Assembly (NCBI RefSeq): GCF_007859075.1
Contig: NZ_VOAK01000011.1
Location: forward strand, 310,001 to 374,000
Length of the DNA: 64,000 nucleotides
DNA from: Gemmobacter aquaticus
GTDB taxonomy: Bacteria > Pseudomonadota > Alphaproteobacteria > Rhodobacterales > Rhodobacteraceae
Direction: 5' to 3'
In this document: one piece after another, positions 28,489 through 37,842 of the stretch
How positions within the stretch are numbered: position 1 is the first letter of the stretch
Layout of the letters: the number at the start of each line of letters is the position of its first letter
Made by a program: the position numbers and the translations under genes
The notes under the pieces: model-generated
What the model saw: only the letters and a program-made list of their open reading frames with translations
Databases searched by the model: none
Told to the model about the DNA's origin: nothing

Positions 28489-29093
28489 TCTTTACCGTGG
28501 CGATCGATGGACCGGCGGCTGCCGGCAAGGGCACGATCTCGCGCGCTGTGGCAGAACGCTTCGGCTTTGCTCATCTCGATACCGGTGCGCTCTATCGTGC
28601 GGTTGGGGTGAAGGGGGGCGATCCGGTCCACGCCGCGCGCAGCCTGACGCCAGCGGACATGATGCGCGAAGATCTGAGAACACTTGAGGCCGGTCAGGCC
28701 GCCAGCCGCGTCGCGGTGATCCCCGAGGTGCGAGCTGCGCTGTTGGAGTTTCAGCGGCAATTTGCGCGGCGCGAGGGAGGGGCGGTGTTGGACGGGCGCG
28801 ATATCGGCACCGTTATCTGCCCTGAGGCAGAGGTGAAGCTCTTTGTGACCGCCAGCGCGGAAGTGCGCGCGCGGAGGCGCTGGCTGGAACTTGGGGGCGA
28901 TGCAGCACCCAAGTCTCTCGCGGATGTTCTGGTGGAAGTACGCGAGCGCGACGCGCGCGACATGGGACGCGCAGACGCTCCGCTAAGGCCCGCATCCGAT
29001 GCGGTGACGCTGGACACATCCGAATTGAGCGCGGATGAGGCCGTGGCGGTGGCCTGCGCGGCAGTCAAGGCCGCGCTGGCACGTCAGTCGTGA
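28485..29093 (+). CDS. cmk: Cytidylate kinase Cmk
   Basis: Cmk phosphorylates CMP and dCMP. The 202-residue product has the P-loop in [17 protein letters not shown], the CMP-site motif [10 protein letters not shown], the block [22 protein letters not shown], and the lid [14 protein letters not shown]. The start ATG overlaps the preceding stop (ATGA). In many Alphaproteobacteria cmk lies directly before rpsA; here two unrelated small genes separate them by about 1.1 kb. Confidence 0.97.
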   Translation: MIFTVAIDGPAAAGKGTISRAVAERFGFAHLDTGALYRAVGVKGGDPVHAARSLTPADMMREDLRTLEAGQAASRVAVIPEVRAALLEFQRQFARREGGAVLDGRDIGTVICPEAEVKLFVTASAEVRARRRWLELGGDAAPKSLADVLVEVRERDARDMGRADAPLRPASDAVTLDTSELSADEAVAVACAAVKAALARQS

Positions 29094-29282
29094 TCAGAAC
29101 TTCTTGGGGAAGGCCTGGGGGTTGATGCCCAAGGTCTGAAGGTCGGCATTCGTCGGAATGACGCGGCTTTCAACGGCGGCGGCGGCCCGGATGGCGGCGC
29201 CGATCACGGCCAGCGAAGTCCACAGGGCTGCGACAAGGTGGAAACCTTGCGAGGCGGCTTGGGTGTGCTGGACATAGCTCAT
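29094..29282 (-). CDS. Small membrane protein of unknown function (62 aa)
   Basis: The product, MSYVQHTQAASQGFHLVAAL..., has one hydrophobic helix (about residues 14-37) and a polar tail VIPTNADLQTLGINPQAFPKKF. The family is not recognised. It is convergent with cmk and starts 3 bases after it ends. Its start is divergent from the 186-residue protein gene; the gap holds a 19-bp inverted repeat at 29362-29380 (arms CTGCATG / CATGCAG). An AAGGTT-like ribosome-binding site precedes the ATG. Confidence 0.6.
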   Translation of the reverse strand: MSYVQHTQAASQGFHLVAALWTSLAVIGAAIRAAAAVESRVIPTNADLQTLGINPQAFPKKF

Positions 29283-29460
29283 TGGTCTGAACCTTTCTCA
29301 TCTGCGCCTTGTTGCGCCCTGCAAACATGGGTGTCTGTGGGTTATGCCGCAACGCGGAAAGCTGCATGCCCGCCATGCAGATGGCGCAAGCCGTGCGGGG
29401 TCAGCGGCTTGCCTCGAACCTTGGTTGGGCGCAGACTGGTACACTGACGGAGGGGTGCCG

Positions 29461-30021
29461 ATGACGCGTCGTTTCCTTGCTGGCCTCTTGCTTGCGGCGC
29501 TGGTGTCAGGCCTTGCGCTGCAACTGGGTGCTGCCCCGCCTGAGCCGGGCATCCTTCGGGTTTCAACGACGCTGCCGCGGACATTGCCCCTGCATATCCG
29601 CAGCCCCGACGCGCTGAGCATCCTGGTCGATGTGACTGACGACAAGACCGGAGCCGAGGTCATGCGCGCCTTCGGCAAGGGCGGCGCGATGTTCCGTGTG
29701 CTGCTGCCGCCCGGGCAGTTCAGGCTGCGGATCGCCGTCGGGCGCGACTGGCGCGATGAGACCAACCTTTTTGGGCCCGACACCCGGATCACCGAGATCG
29801 GGCCGCTCGACTTCGCCATTACGGGCCGTGCAAAACGCAACGGGCATCTGATCACCATCCTTCCCGATGGGGGAGCCACCCTTGCGGTCGTCGAGGCGCC
29901 GCTGGCCGTCTGTCAGGGGTGGCAGGCGCAGATCGACCGGGCCGAGCCCGTAGATCGCCCGCTGGATGGCTGGCCCGATCTTCCCACCTCGAGGCGGCTT
30001 TACACCTTCTCCTGTGGCTGA
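29461..30021 (+). CDS. Exported protein of unknown function (186 aa)
   Basis: A signal peptide is visible at the N-terminus (MTRRFLAGLLLAALVSGLALQLGAA), so the mature protein of about 160 residues is periplasmic. No known family is recognised. The body has alternating beta-like segments and one cysteine in each of LAVCQGW and TFSCG near the end, perhaps a disulphide. The start has GGAGG upstream. It lies between cmk and rpsA, and a terminator follows, so it is probably transcribed apart from rpsA. Confidence 0.6.
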   Translation: MTRRFLAGLLLAALVSGLALQLGAAPPEPGILRVSTTLPRTLPLHIRSPDALSILVDVTDDKTGAEVMRAFGKGGAMFRVLLPPGQFRLRIAVGRDWRDETNLFGPDTRITEIGPLDFAITGRAKRNGHLITILPDGGATLAVVEAPLAVCQGWQAQIDRAEPVDRPLDGWPDLPTSRRLYTFSCG

Positions 30022-30088
30022 TCGGGGTCTTGTTTTGCTTGCCCCGCAGGGCCAAAGCCGCTAGAAGCCGCCCATCCCGATAGGACTC

Positions 30089-30112
30089 GCCCGGTTTTCC
30101 GGGCTGTTTTTT
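30089..30112 (+). terminator. Rho-independent terminator before rpsA
   Basis: The stem GCCCGG / CCGGGC with loop TTTT is followed by TGTTTTTT. It lies between the exported-protein gene and rpsA, so rpsA should have its own promoter downstream of or near this position. Confidence 0.75.
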
Positions 30113-30184
30113 CATTGCGGGGCCACCAAAGACCGGCGGAGCCAACCGCATGGCCAGAAAACCATGAAAAGGAACTGACTGCAT

Positions 30185-31870
30185 ATGTGCGCTAAAGCAT
30201 CCATGGAAGAATTCGAAGCCCTCCTGAAGGAAAGCTTCGAGATTGACACCCCCGAAGAGGGTACTGTTGTCAAAGGCCGCGTCATCGCCATCGAGGCGGG
30301 CCAGGCCATCATCGACGTCGGCTACAAGATGGAAGGCCGCGTCGACCTGAAAGAATTCGCAAATCCCGGCGAAGCGCCCTCGATCAACGTCGGCGACGAA
30401 GTCGAGGTCTATCTGGACCGCGTCGAAAACGCCCGTGGCGAAGCCGTCATCAGCCGTGACAAGGCCCGCCGCGAAGAAGCGTGGGACCGTCTGGAAAAAG
30501 CATACGCCAACGAAACCCGCGTCGACGGTGCGATCTTCGGCCGCGTCAAGGGTGGCTTCACTGTCGATCTGGGCGGCGCCGTCGCCTTCCTGCCGGGTTC
30601 GCAAGTGGACGTCCGTCCGGTGCGCGACGCAGGCCCGCTGATGGGCATCAAGCAGCCCTTCCAGATCCTGAAGATGGACCGTCGTCGCGGCAACATCGTC
30701 GTGTCGCGCCGTGCGATCCTGGAAGAATCGCGTGCTGAACAGCGCGCCGAAGTCATCTCGAACCTGTCCGAAGGGCAGACCGTGGATGGCGTGGTCAAGA
30801 ACATCACCGAATACGGTGCCTTCGTTGACCTGGGCGGCGTTGACGGCCTGCTGCACGTCACCGACATGGCCTGGCGCCGCGTCAACCACCCGTCGGAAAT
30901 CCTGTCGATCGGCGAGACCGTCAAGGTTCAGGTCATCAAGATCAACAAGGAAACCCACCGCATCAGCCTCGGCATGAAGCAGCTGCAGTCGGATCCGTGG
31001 GATGCCGTCGAGCGCGCCTATCCGATCAGCTCGGTCCACAAGGGCCGCGTGACCAACATCACCGACTACGGCGCCTTCGTGGAGCTCGAAGCCGGCGTCG
31101 AAGGTCTGGTTCACGTTTCGGAAATGTCCTGGACCAAGAAGAACGTGCACCCCGGCAAGATCGTCTCGACCTCGCAAGAGGTGGACGTCATGGTTCTGGA
31201 AATCGACAGCGCCAAGCGCCGCGTGTCGCTGGGCCTGAAGCAGACCCAACGCAATCCGTGGGAAGTCTTTGCCGAATCGCACCCGGTTGGCACCGCGATC
31301 GAGGGCGAGGTCAAGAACATCACCGAATTCGGTCTGTTCATCGGTCTTGAGAACGACATCGACGGCATGGTTCACCTTTCGGACCTGTCGTGGGACCAGC
31401 GTGGCGAGGAAGCCATCCAGAACTACCGCAAAGGCGACGTGGTCAAGGCCGCTGTCACCGAGGTGGACATCGAGAAAGAGCGCATCTCGCTCTCGATCAA
31501 GGCTCTGGGCGACGACACCTTCTCGGATGCCGTTGACGGCGTGAAGCGTGGCTCGGTCATCACCTGCACCGTGACCGCGATCGAAGATGGCGGCATCGAG
31601 GTCGAATACAACGGCATGAAGTCCTTCATCCGTCGTTCGGACCTGGCCCGCGACCGTGCCGACCAGCGCCCCGAGCGCTTCCAGGTTGGTGACAAGGTCG
31701 ATGCCCGCGTGACCAATGTCGACGCCAAGACCCGCCGTCTGGGCCTGTCGATCAAGGCCAAGGAAATCGCCGAAGAGAAGGAAGCCGTCGAGCAGTATGG
31801 CTCGTCCGATTCGGGCGCGTCACTGGGCGACATCCTCGGTGCGGCGCTGAAAGGCTCTGACCGCGGCTGA
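30185..31870 (+). CDS. rpsA: 30S ribosomal protein S1
   Basis: S1 binds mRNA and helps start translation on the ribosome. The 561-residue product has six S1 (OB-fold) repeats, seen as recurring blocks such as GRVKGGFTVDLGG, VKNITEYGAFVDLGGVDGLLHVTDMAW, VTNITDYGAFVELEAGVEGLVHVSEMSW and VKNITEFGLFIGLENDIDGMVHLSDLSW. The N-terminus EEFEALLKESFEIDTPEEGTVVKG is the usual S1 start. The ribosome-binding site AAGGA lies about eleven bases from the ATG. It is closed by a hairpin at 31894 and is followed by ihfB, as in relatives. Confidence 0.98.
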   Translation: MCAKASMEEFEALLKESFEIDTPEEGTVVKGRVIAIEAGQAIIDVGYKMEGRVDLKEFANPGEAPSINVGDEVEVYLDRVENARGEAVISRDKARREEAWDRLEKAYANETRVDGAIFGRVKGGFTVDLGGAVAFLPGSQVDVRPVRDAGPLMGIKQPFQILKMDRRRGNIVVSRRAILEESRAEQRAEVISNLSEGQTVDGVVKNITEYGAFVDLGGVDGLLHVTDMAWRRVNHPSEILSIGETVKVQVIKINKETHRISLGMKQLQSDPWDAVERAYPISSVHKGRVTNITDYGAFVELEAGVEGLVHVSEMSWTKKNVHPGKIVSTSQEVDVMVLEIDSAKRRVSLGLKQTQRNPWEVFAESHPVGTAIEGEVKNITEFGLFIGLENDIDGMVHLSDLSWDQRGEEAIQNYRKGDVVKAAVTEVDIEKERISLSIKALGDDTFSDAVDGVKRGSVITCTVTAIEDGGIEVEYNGMKSFIRRSDLARDRADQRPERFQVGDKVDARVTNVDAKTRRLGLSIKAKEIAEEKEAVEQYGSSDSGASLGDILGAALKGSDRG

Positions 31871-31893
31871 TCCGCAAGGCTGGAATAACGAAG

Positions 31894-31919
31894 CAGGCCC
31901 CGCCAAACGGCGGGGCCTG
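31894..31919 (+). terminator. Hairpin terminator after rpsA
   Basis: A perfect 11-bp stem (CAGGCCCCGCC / GGCGGGGCCTG) with a four-base loop begins 24 bases after the rpsA stop. There is no T run, so it may slow rather than fully stop RNA polymerase. Confidence 0.55.
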
Positions 31920-31985
31920 TGCCATTTGCGGCGGGATTCTGCCATGCTGCAGTGCCAAGTTCCCGCGATTGCACGGCTTTTCCTT

Positions 31986-32013
31986 TTGTGCCCCGGCAAT
32001 TCTTGCTTATAGT
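31986..32013 (+). promoter_or_regulatory. Possible sigma-70 promoter of ihfB
   Basis: A -10 box TATAGT (32008-32013) is preceded, at 16-bp spacing, by TTGTGC (31986-31991), a weak -35. It is 56 bp upstream of the ihfB ATG, and the gap before ihfB is otherwise empty. Confidence 0.35.
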
Positions 32014-32068
32014 CCTAGAACAACAAGAGCGCGGGCCGAAGCCACCAGCCCCGGGGGGGACTCAGCGA

Positions 32069-32353
32069 ATGATCCGTTCGGAACTCATTCAAAAGATCGC
32101 GGACGAAAATCCGCACCTGACACAGCGTCATGTCGAGCGGATCGTGAACACGGTGTTCGAAGAGATCATCGAGGCTCTGTCGCGCGGTGAGCGCGTCGAG
32201 CTGCGTGGCTTCGGCGCGTTCTCGGTCAAAGAGCGTGAGGCCCGCACCGGTCGCAACCCGCGCACGGGTGAGGCTGTCGATGTCGAGGACAAGAAGGTGC
32301 CCTTCTTCAAGACCGGCAAGCTTTTGCGCGATCGGCTGAACGGCAAGGCCTGA
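32069..32353 (+). CDS. ihfB: Integration host factor beta subunit
   Basis: IHF is a DNA-bending protein that works with IhfA. The 94-residue product starts [19 protein letters not shown] and has the HU/IHF signature [22 protein letters not shown] with the proline at the tip of the DNA-binding arm (RNPRTGE). It is a standalone gene downstream of rpsA, typical for Rhodobacterales. Start: ATG at 32069 chosen for the conserved N-terminus; the frame extends upstream only through non-coding sequence. The LapA-like gene follows 28 bp later. Confidence 0.96.
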   Translation: MIRSELIQKIADENPHLTQRHVERIVNTVFEEIIEALSRGERVELRGFGAFSVKEREARTGRNPRTGEAVDVEDKKVPFFKTGKLLRDRLNGKA

Positions 32354-32381
32354 TCCGGCGGGAAGGGAGGCTGCGGCCCCG

Positions 32382-32735
32382 ATGCTGAAATACTTGCGTT
32401 ACGCCTTGCTGGCGGTCACTGCGCTTTGCCTGCTGACATTGGCCATTGCCAACCGCGCACCTGTCACCCTACGCGCGCTACCTGATGACATCGCGGCGGT
32501 GGTCGGGATGAACTGGCAGATCAACCTGCCGCTCTTTGCCGTCATCTTCGGCGGGATCGCCGTCGGTCTGCTGATCGGCTTTGTCTGGGAATGGCTGCGC
32601 GAGCATCGTTACCGGTCCGAGGCTGGCACCAAGGCCGCAGAGGCGCGCCGCCTGCAGCGAGAGCTGGCGGCGATGCGCGACGCCAAGGGCGAGGTTCAGG
32701 ACGACGTTCTGGCGATCCTCGACAAGAAGTCCTGA
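32382..32735 (+). CDS. LapA-like (DUF1049) membrane protein
   Basis: The 117-residue product has two membrane helices (residues 1-24 and 48-70) and a cytoplasmic coiled-coil tail rich in R, E and A. The pattern matches the LapA/DUF1049 family, whose members act in lipopolysaccharide-synthesis control in enterics; the role here is not known. It sits between ihfB and trpF, one base before trpF. Confidence 0.8.
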   Translation: MLKYLRYALLAVTALCLLTLAIANRAPVTLRALPDDIAAVVGMNWQINLPLFAVIFGGIAVGLLIGFVWEWLREHRYRSEAGTKAAEARRLQRELAAMRDAKGEVQDDVLAILDKKS

Positions 32736-32736
32736 C

Positions 32737-33402
32737 ATGGCGGAGATTCGCGTCAAGATCTGCGGCCTGCGCACGCCGGCCGACATTCAGGCAGTGGCAG
32801 ATGCCGGGGCCGCCTATGCGGGCTTCGTCTTCTTTGAAAGGAGCCCTCGCCATGTGACGCTCCAGCAGGCGCGCGACATGGCGTTTGCGGCGCCGGTCGG
32901 GCTTGCCAAGGTGGCCCTTACGGTTGATGCCGATGACGCGGCGCTTGATGAGATCATCGAGGTGGTTCCGCTCGACATGCTCCAGTTGCATGGGCACGAA
33001 ACCCCCGACCGGGTGGCCGAGGTGCGCTCGCGCTATGGCTTGCCGGTGATGAAGGCGGTCGGCGTTGCGGACGAAGGAGATCTAGCCGCGATCTTTGACT
33101 ACTCCACCGTCGCGGACCAACTTCTGATCGACGCAAAGCCGCCGAAGACAGCCGTGCTGCCGGGGGGCAACGGCCTGTCGTTTGACTGGCGATTGGTCGC
33201 ACAGCGCCGCTGGCTTCGGCCCTGGATGCTCGCAGGTGGCCTGACGCCAGAGAATGTGGCCGAGGCCATCCGCCTGACCAATGCGCGTCAGGTCGACGTC
33301 TCGTCCGGCGTGGAAAGCGCGCCGGGCGTCAAGGACCCTGCGCGCATCGCAGCCTTTACCCGCGCCGCCTTTGGCGCGACCGGCTTTCGCATGCCTGGCT
33401 GA
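32737..33402 (+). CDS. trpF: Phosphoribosylanthranilate isomerase TrpF
   Basis: TrpF isomerises phosphoribosylanthranilate in tryptophan synthesis. The 221-residue product has the family start [11 protein letters not shown] with the catalytic cysteine, the motif [28 protein letters not shown] and the C-terminal [14 protein letters not shown]. It starts one base after the LapA-like stop. trpB follows 199 bp later; the gap holds the inverted pair of repeats (33411-33547). Confidence 0.97.
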   Translation: MAEIRVKICGLRTPADIQAVADAGAAYAGFVFFERSPRHVTLQQARDMAFAAPVGLAKVALTVDADDAALDEIIEVVPLDMLQLHGHETPDRVAEVRSRYGLPVMKAVGVADEGDLAAIFDYSTVADQLLIDAKPPKTAVLPGGNGLSFDWRLVAQRRWLRPWMLAGGLTPENVAEAIRLTNARQVDVSSGVESAPGVKDPARIAAFTRAAFGATGFRMPG

Positions 33403-33410
33403 GCGGGGGC

Positions 33411-33472
33411 GGGGGCTGTCTGCCCCCACGGCCCTTCGGGCCTCCCCCGAGGATACTTTTGAAAAGAAGAAA
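33411..33472 (+). repeat. Dispersed intergenic repeat, copy 3 (left half of an inverted pair)
   Basis: It reads hairpin GGGGGCTGTCTGCCCCC (33411-33427), a spacer with the small hairpin GGCCCTTCGGGCC, then CCCCCGAGGATACTTTTG and AAAGAAGAAAG. It faces copy 4 in opposite orientation, so together they span about 137 bp. Confidence 0.75.
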
Positions 33473-33484
33473 GCGGGGCTGTGG

Positions 33485-33547
33485 GCTTTCCTTTGCCAAA
33501 TATCCTCGGGGGTGAGCCCGGAACGGGCGAGGGGGCAGACAGCCCCC
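33485..33547 (-). repeat. Dispersed intergenic repeat, copy 4 (right half of an inverted pair)
   Basis: Read on the minus strand it has the same hairpin (33531-33547) and core CCCCCGAGGATATTTGGC (33497-33514) as copy 3. The pair lies between trpF and trpB and could fold into one long stem. Confidence 0.75.
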
Positions 33548-33601
33548 TTTTCCCCGCCCCCCAACCGCGCTACATCGGGGCAACGCTAGCAGGGGGACGC
33601 C

Positions 33602-34834
33602 ATGGCCGAGGACGGGATCAACAGCTTCATGACGGGGCCCGACGAGCAGGGTCGCTTTGGTATCTTTGGTGGGCGTTTCGTCAGCGAAACCCTGATGCCG
33701 TTGATCCTGGAGCTTGAGGCGCAATACGACTTCGCCAAGACCGACCCGACCTTCTGGGCCGAGATGGACGATCTGTGGAAGCATTACGTCGGCCGCCCCT
33801 CGCCGCTTTACTATGCGCCCCGGCTGACCGAGCATCTGGGCGGCGCGAAGATCTACCTCAAGCGCGACGAGTTGAACCACACGGGCGCACACAAGATCAA
33901 CAACGTGCTGGGCCAGATCATCCTTGCCCGCCGCATGGGCAAGACCCGCATCATCGCGGAGACCGGCGCGGGACAGCATGGCGTGGCGACGGCCACCGTC
34001 TGTGCGCGCTTTGGTCTGAAGTGCGTGGTTTACATGGGCGCCCACGATGTGGAGCGGCAGGCGCCCAACGTCTTCCGCATGCGCCTGCTGGGCGCCGAGG
34101 TCGTCCCGGTCACCTCGGGCCGTGGCACGCTGAAAGACGCTATGAACGACGCGCTGCGCGATTGGGTGACCAATGTGCGCGACACATTCTATTGCATCGG
34201 TACCGTCGCGGGACCGCATCCTTACCCGGCGATGGTGCGCGACTTCCAGTCGATCATCGGCAAGGAGGTCCGCTGGCAATTGGCCGAGCAGGAGGGCGAG
34301 GGACGCCTGCCCGATACCGTGATCGCGGCCATCGGTGGCGGCTCGAACGCCATGGGGCTGTTCTTCCCCTTCCTCGACGATCCTTCGGTCCGTATCATCG
34401 GGGTCGAGGCGGGTGGCAAGGGCGTCGATGACCGGATGCAGCACTGCGCCAGCCTGACAGGCGGGCGTCCGGGCGTGCTGCACGGTAACCGCACCTACCT
34501 GCTGCAAGACCCTGACGGGCAGATCCTCGAAGGCTTCTCGATTTCGGCCGGGCTCGACTATCCGGGGATCGGACCGGAACATGCCTGGCTGCATGATACG
34601 GGGCGCGCCGAATATGTCAGCATCACTGATGCCGAGGCGCTTGATGCCTTCCAGCTGTGCTGCAAGCTTGAAGGCATCATCCCCGCGCTGGAGCCCAGCC
34701 ATGCCTTGGCCCATGTGATCAAGATCGCGCCGACGCTGCCCAGCGACCACATCATTGTCATGAACATGTGTGGCCGGGGCGACAAGGACATCTTCACCGT
34801 GGCCAAGCACCTTGGCTTTGACATGAAGATCTGA
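33602..34834 (+). CDS. trpB: Tryptophan synthase beta subunit TrpB
   Basis: TrpB condenses indole and serine to tryptophan. The 410-residue product has the PLP lysine in [13 protein letters not shown] (K98), [23 protein letters not shown] and the [13 protein letters not shown] block. The ribosome-binding site AGGGGGA lies close to the ATG. It is downstream of trpF, while trpA lies about 4.5 kb away on the other strand; so the alpha subunit is not in the same operon. Confidence 0.98.
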   Translation: MAEDGINSFMTGPDEQGRFGIFGGRFVSETLMPLILELEAQYDFAKTDPTFWAEMDDLWKHYVGRPSPLYYAPRLTEHLGGAKIYLKRDELNHTGAHKINNVLGQIILARRMGKTRIIAETGAGQHGVATATVCARFGLKCVVYMGAHDVERQAPNVFRMRLLGAEVVPVTSGRGTLKDAMNDALRDWVTNVRDTFYCIGTVAGPHPYPAMVRDFQSIIGKEVRWQLAEQEGEGRLPDTVIAAIGGGSNAMGLFFPFLDDPSVRIIGVEAGGKGVDDRMQHCASLTGGRPGVLHGNRTYLLQDPDGQILEGFSISAGLDYPGIGPEHAWLHDTGRAEYVSITDAEALDAFQLCCKLEGIIPALEPSHALAHVIKIAPTLPSDHIIVMNMCGRGDKDIFTVAKHLGFDMKI

Positions 34835-34846
34835 TCGGGTCGGGCG

Positions 34847-36007
34847 TCAGTCCGATACCGTCAGTGCAAGTGCCAGACGGCGCAGGGTGGCCACATTCTG
34901 CGCCTCGACACCCGGTTCGGTGAATGCGCGATCTGCGGCGTTCACGGCGATTGTGACGCCCACGCGGCGGTTTACGTAGATGAACTGTCCATAAACGCCC
35001 TGCGCCAGAAACTCTCCGACCTCTGCCCCCTGAGGGATCCACCACTGATAGCCATAACCCATGGCGTCAGGAGGCGTATCGATCTGCGGCTGGGTTGAAA
35101 GCATGACCCAGTCTTGCGGCACGATCTGGCGATTGCCGATGCGCCCGTGGAGGCGAAAGAGCTCTCCCATCCGGGCGTAGTCGCGGGTCGGCATGTTCAG
35201 CCCGCCCAGCACGAAGGGCTCGGCATAGCCATCGGTCAGATAGAGCGGCTCGGATTCCAGCCCCAGAGGCTGAATGATCCGTTCGGACATCAGCGAGACG
35301 ATGTCGCGCCCGGTGGCGCCGCGGATCGCCATGCCGAGCACATGGGTGTCGATCGAGACATAGCGCCAGATCTCGCCCGGTGGGCCAGCCCGATCGGCAA
35401 TCCCGGCGGCAAAGCCGTCCATCGATCCACCGAGGGCGAGCGTGCGGCCCATGCGGTTGATGTCGCTCCAGAAATCAAGATAGGCCTCATCGAAAGCCAC
35501 ACCCGATGCCATGCGCGCAACATCGCGCACGGTTGCCCCGGCATAGGCCGACCCGGCAAGCTCAGGGGCGTAATGGTCAACCGGCTGGTCGAGGTCGATC
35601 GCACCCTCTGCGACAAGCGTGCCCAGCAGGGCCGACAGAAAGCTCTTGGCGACGGACCAACTGATCCGGCGATCATCCGGGCCGGTGCCGAGGTGGTAGC
35701 TTTCGTGCCGCAGCTTGCCGTCCTGCAGCAGGACAAGCCCGGTGATCTGGCGCTGCGCCACCCATTCCTGCGCCCAGGCTGGCAACGCGAACGGCGCGCC
35801 TGCGGGCAGGGGGAGGGGGGGCGCATCGCCGCGCGGGATGGGCACGGAATGGAAGGCCCGGTCCATGTGGCTGAAGTTCTGCACGATCCGGTCCGGCTCG
35901 AACAAGGTCAAGACGGCATGCAGACGGGCAATCTCGTCGCGCTTCCAAAGGGCGGCAGCGGCGAGGATCACAAGAAGGATGCCCAGAATTTTCGCGATAC
36001 GGCGCAT
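34847..36007 (-). CDS. Serine hydrolase (beta-lactamase/class C-like)
   Basis: The 386-residue product has an N-terminal membrane anchor (residues 5-21) and a class-C beta-lactamase/DD-peptidase fold: SVAK (S118, K121) for the SxxK motif, and YVS (RYVSIDTH) in place of the YxN motif. It ends GVYGQFIYVNRRVGVTIAVNAADRAF, the region where the third motif sits. It probably acts at the periplasmic face on a peptide or ester. It is convergent with trpB, 12 bp from its end. Confidence 0.8.
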   Translation of the reverse strand: MRRIAKILGILLVILAAAALWKRDEIARLHAVLTLFEPDRIVQNFSHMDRAFHSVPIPRGDAPPLPLPAGAPFALPAWAQEWVAQRQITGLVLLQDGKLRHESYHLGTGPDDRRISWSVAKSFLSALLGTLVAEGAIDLDQPVDHYAPELAGSAYAGATVRDVARMASGVAFDEAYLDFWSDINRMGRTLALGGSMDGFAAGIADRAGPPGEIWRYVSIDTHVLGMAIRGATGRDIVSLMSERIIQPLGLESEPLYLTDGYAEPFVLGGLNMPTRDYARMGELFRLHGRIGNRQIVPQDWVMLSTQPQIDTPPDAMGYGYQWWIPQGAEVGEFLAQGVYGQFIYVNRRVGVTIAVNAADRAFTEPGVEAQNVATLRRLALALTVSD

Positions 36008-36037
36008 GGTTCAATCTCCCTGACCCGGAGGATGGCG

Positions 36038-36733
36038 TCAGCGGAAACGGTCTGCCAGCTTTTGCAGCGCGCTGCGCGTGTCGGGGGACTGTTCCGTCGC
36101 GTCAGGGGGCGCCTTCGCGGGGCTTGTCTCTGCGGTGGGACGTCCGGTTCCCGTCGAGGGGCGCGGCGGCGCGGTGCGCAGGGCGACCGCGTTCAGGAAA
36201 CGGGCCGAATCTCCGGCTGCCAGATCGGCCGCACCGTCCGAGATGCCGCGCAGCAGGTCATCGAGCCAGTCCTGATCGGCCTTGGCAAAATCATGCAGCA
36301 CATAGGCCGATACCGCGTCCTTGTGGCCGGGGTGGCCGATGCCAAGACGGATGCGGTGATAGGCCTCGCCGATATGGGCGTGGATGGAACGCAGCCCGTT
36401 ATGTCCGGCATGGCCGCCACCTGTCTTGGCACGGATGCGGCCGGGCGCGAGGTCCAGCTCGTCATGGAACACGGTGACATCGGCCGGGGTCAGCTTGTAG
36501 AAGCGCAGCGCCTCTCCCACCGCCTGACCCGAAAGGTTCATGAAGGTCTCGGGCTTCAGAAGCACCACCTTTTCCGATCCGAAGCGTCCCTCGGCTGACA
36601 GCCCCTGAAATGCGCGACGCCAGGGGGTGAAGCCATGGTCCGATGCGATACGATCGAGCGCCATGAAGCCGATGTTGTGCCGGTTTCCGGCGTATTTCGC
36701 CCCCGGATTGCCCAGACCGACCCACAGTTTCAT
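36038..36733 (-). CDS. pth: Peptidyl-tRNA hydrolase Pth
   Basis: Pth frees tRNA from peptidyl-tRNA dropped from the ribosome. The 231-residue product has GLGNPGAKYAGNRHNIGFM with the catalytic His19, MNLSGQAV, and HDELDLAPG with the conserved aspartate. The C-terminal ~40 residues (TAPPRPSTGTG... to LADRFR) are an extra tail beyond the usual domain. Start ATG 36733 has AAGGA nine bases upstream. It lies upstream of the serine-hydrolase gene, 30 bp apart, in the same direction. Confidence 0.96.
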   Translation of the reverse strand: MKLWVGLGNPGAKYAGNRHNIGFMALDRIASDHGFTPWRRAFQGLSAEGRFGSEKVVLLKPETFMNLSGQAVGEALRFYKLTPADVTVFHDELDLAPGRIRAKTGGGHAGHNGLRSIHAHIGEAYHRIRLGIGHPGHKDAVSAYVLHDFAKADQDWLDDLLRGISDGAADLAAGDSARFLNAVALRTAPPRPSTGTGRPTAETSPAKAPPDATEQSPDTRSALQKLADRFR

Positions 36734-36855
36734 GCGCAGCATTCCTTCGCCACTTGACCCGCGCCCTTTCTGCCCCGAATTTGCGCGCAACGCCAGACAG
36801 CAAGCCTGCAGCCATCCAGCGTCACCTGCCACATCGCAAGACATGAGGGACGCCG

Positions 36856-37170
36856 ATGTATCTGACCATGAACCGTTTCAAGGTGAAACCCGGCCAAGAG
36901 GCCACGTTCGAAGCTGTCTGGAAAAGCCGCGACAGCCAGTTGCCCAGTGTGCCGGGCTTCATCTCTTTTCACCTGATGAAGGGCGCCACGACCGACGATC
37001 ATACGCTCTATGCCTCGCATACGGCTTGGCAGTCAGAAGCGGATTTTGTCACCTGGACCAAATCCGAGGCGTTCCGCATGGCCCATGCTGGTGCGGGTGG
37101 GCATGGCGAGATCTATGCCGGCCATCCGCAGTTGGAGGTCTTCTCCTCGGTCCAGCATATCGGCGCCTGA
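36856..37170 (+). CDS. Antibiotic biosynthesis monooxygenase (ABM/IsdG-like) domain protein
   Basis: The 104-residue product matches the ABM dimeric alpha-beta barrel: MYLTMNRFKVKPGQEATFEAVWKSR, PGFISFHLMKG and TLYASHTAWQSEADFVTWTKSEAFRMAH. Family members include heme-degrading and quinone-forming monooxygenases. The conserved W (AVWKSRD) and the H of AHAGAG fit an IsdG-like fold, but the substrate is not shown. Start: GAGGGA five bases before the ATG. A bidirectional hairpin follows. Confidence 0.8.
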   Translation: MYLTMNRFKVKPGQEATFEAVWKSRDSQLPSVPGFISFHLMKGATTDDHTLYASHTAWQSEADFVTWTKSEAFRMAHAGAGGHGEIYAGHPQLEVFSSVQHIGA

Positions 37171-37172
37171 TA

Positions 37173-37208
37173 GAAAAAGGGCGCGGCGGGAAGATCCACG
37201 CCGCGCCC
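37173..37208 (-). terminator. Rho-independent terminator of rplY
   Basis: A 10-bp stem (GGGCGCGGCG / CGCCGCGCCC) with a ten-base loop. On the minus strand it is followed by TTTTTCTA, so it ends rplY; it also lies just after the ABM-domain gene on the other strand. Confidence 0.75.
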
Positions 37209-37230
37209 CGATTTCAACCTTGCGGTTGGA

Positions 37231-37818
37231 TCACTCTTCCGCCACCAGGCCCGAAGGCGCGGTGATGTTGGCGATCACGAAGTTCCGTTCGATGGTCGGC
37301 TTCGCGCCGTTCGGCAGAGTGACGTCGTTGATGTGGATCACATCGCCGAAGGTCTTGCCAGTCAGGTCGACAACGATCTCGTTCGGGATATCCGAGGCCA
37401 GAACTTCCAGCTCCACTTCCGGGCGCACCACGGTCAGCGTGCCGCCACGCTTCAGGCCGGGGGCCGCGTCGTGGTTGGTGAAGGTCACGTGGATGAACAG
37501 GTTGATCCGGCTGTCGTCATGCAGGCGCATGAAGTCGACGTGGGTCGGCAGGTCCTTGACCACGTCGCGCTGAACGCCGCGGCAGACGACGTGCACGTCG
37601 GGCTGGCCTTCGACTTTCAGGTTGAAAAGCGTCGACAGGAAGCGGCCCTGCTTCAGACGCTTCAGCAGCGTGTTGTAGTTCATGTTGATGGCGACAGGTT
37701 CCTTGTTGTCACCATAAACGATGCCCGGCACAAAGCCCGCACGGCGAGCTTGACGAGCGGCCCCCTTGCCCGTCCCCGTCCGGACCTCGGCCTGAAGATC
37801 TTCGATCTTGCTTGCCAT
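37231..37818 (-). CDS. rplY: 50S ribosomal protein L25/Ctc
   Basis: L25 binds 5S rRNA in the 50S subunit. The 195-residue product has the L25 N-terminal domain ([26 protein letters not shown], the RNA-binding motif) and the C-terminal TL5/Ctc extension (about residues 95-195, [28 protein letters not shown]). This long form is usual in Alphaproteobacteria. The start is ATG 37818 with AAGGAGA upstream. A 31-bp inverted repeat stands 25-55 bp before it. Confidence 0.97.
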   Translation of the reverse strand: MASKIEDLQAEVRTGTGKGAARQARRAGFVPGIVYGDNKEPVAINMNYNTLLKRLKQGRFLSTLFNLKVEGQPDVHVVCRGVQRDVVKDLPTHVDFMRLHDDSRINLFIHVTFTNHDAAPGLKRGGTLTVVRPEVELEVLASDIPNEIVVDLTGKTFGDVIHINDVTLPNGAKPTIERNFVIANITAPSGLVAEE

Positions 37819-37842
37819 AGGTAAATCTCCTTCAGTTGTTCA

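Noticed and set aside
29852-31375. 507-residue minus-strand frame across rpsA
   Set aside because: Antisense shadow of rpsA, whose repeated S1 domains explain the sequence fully.
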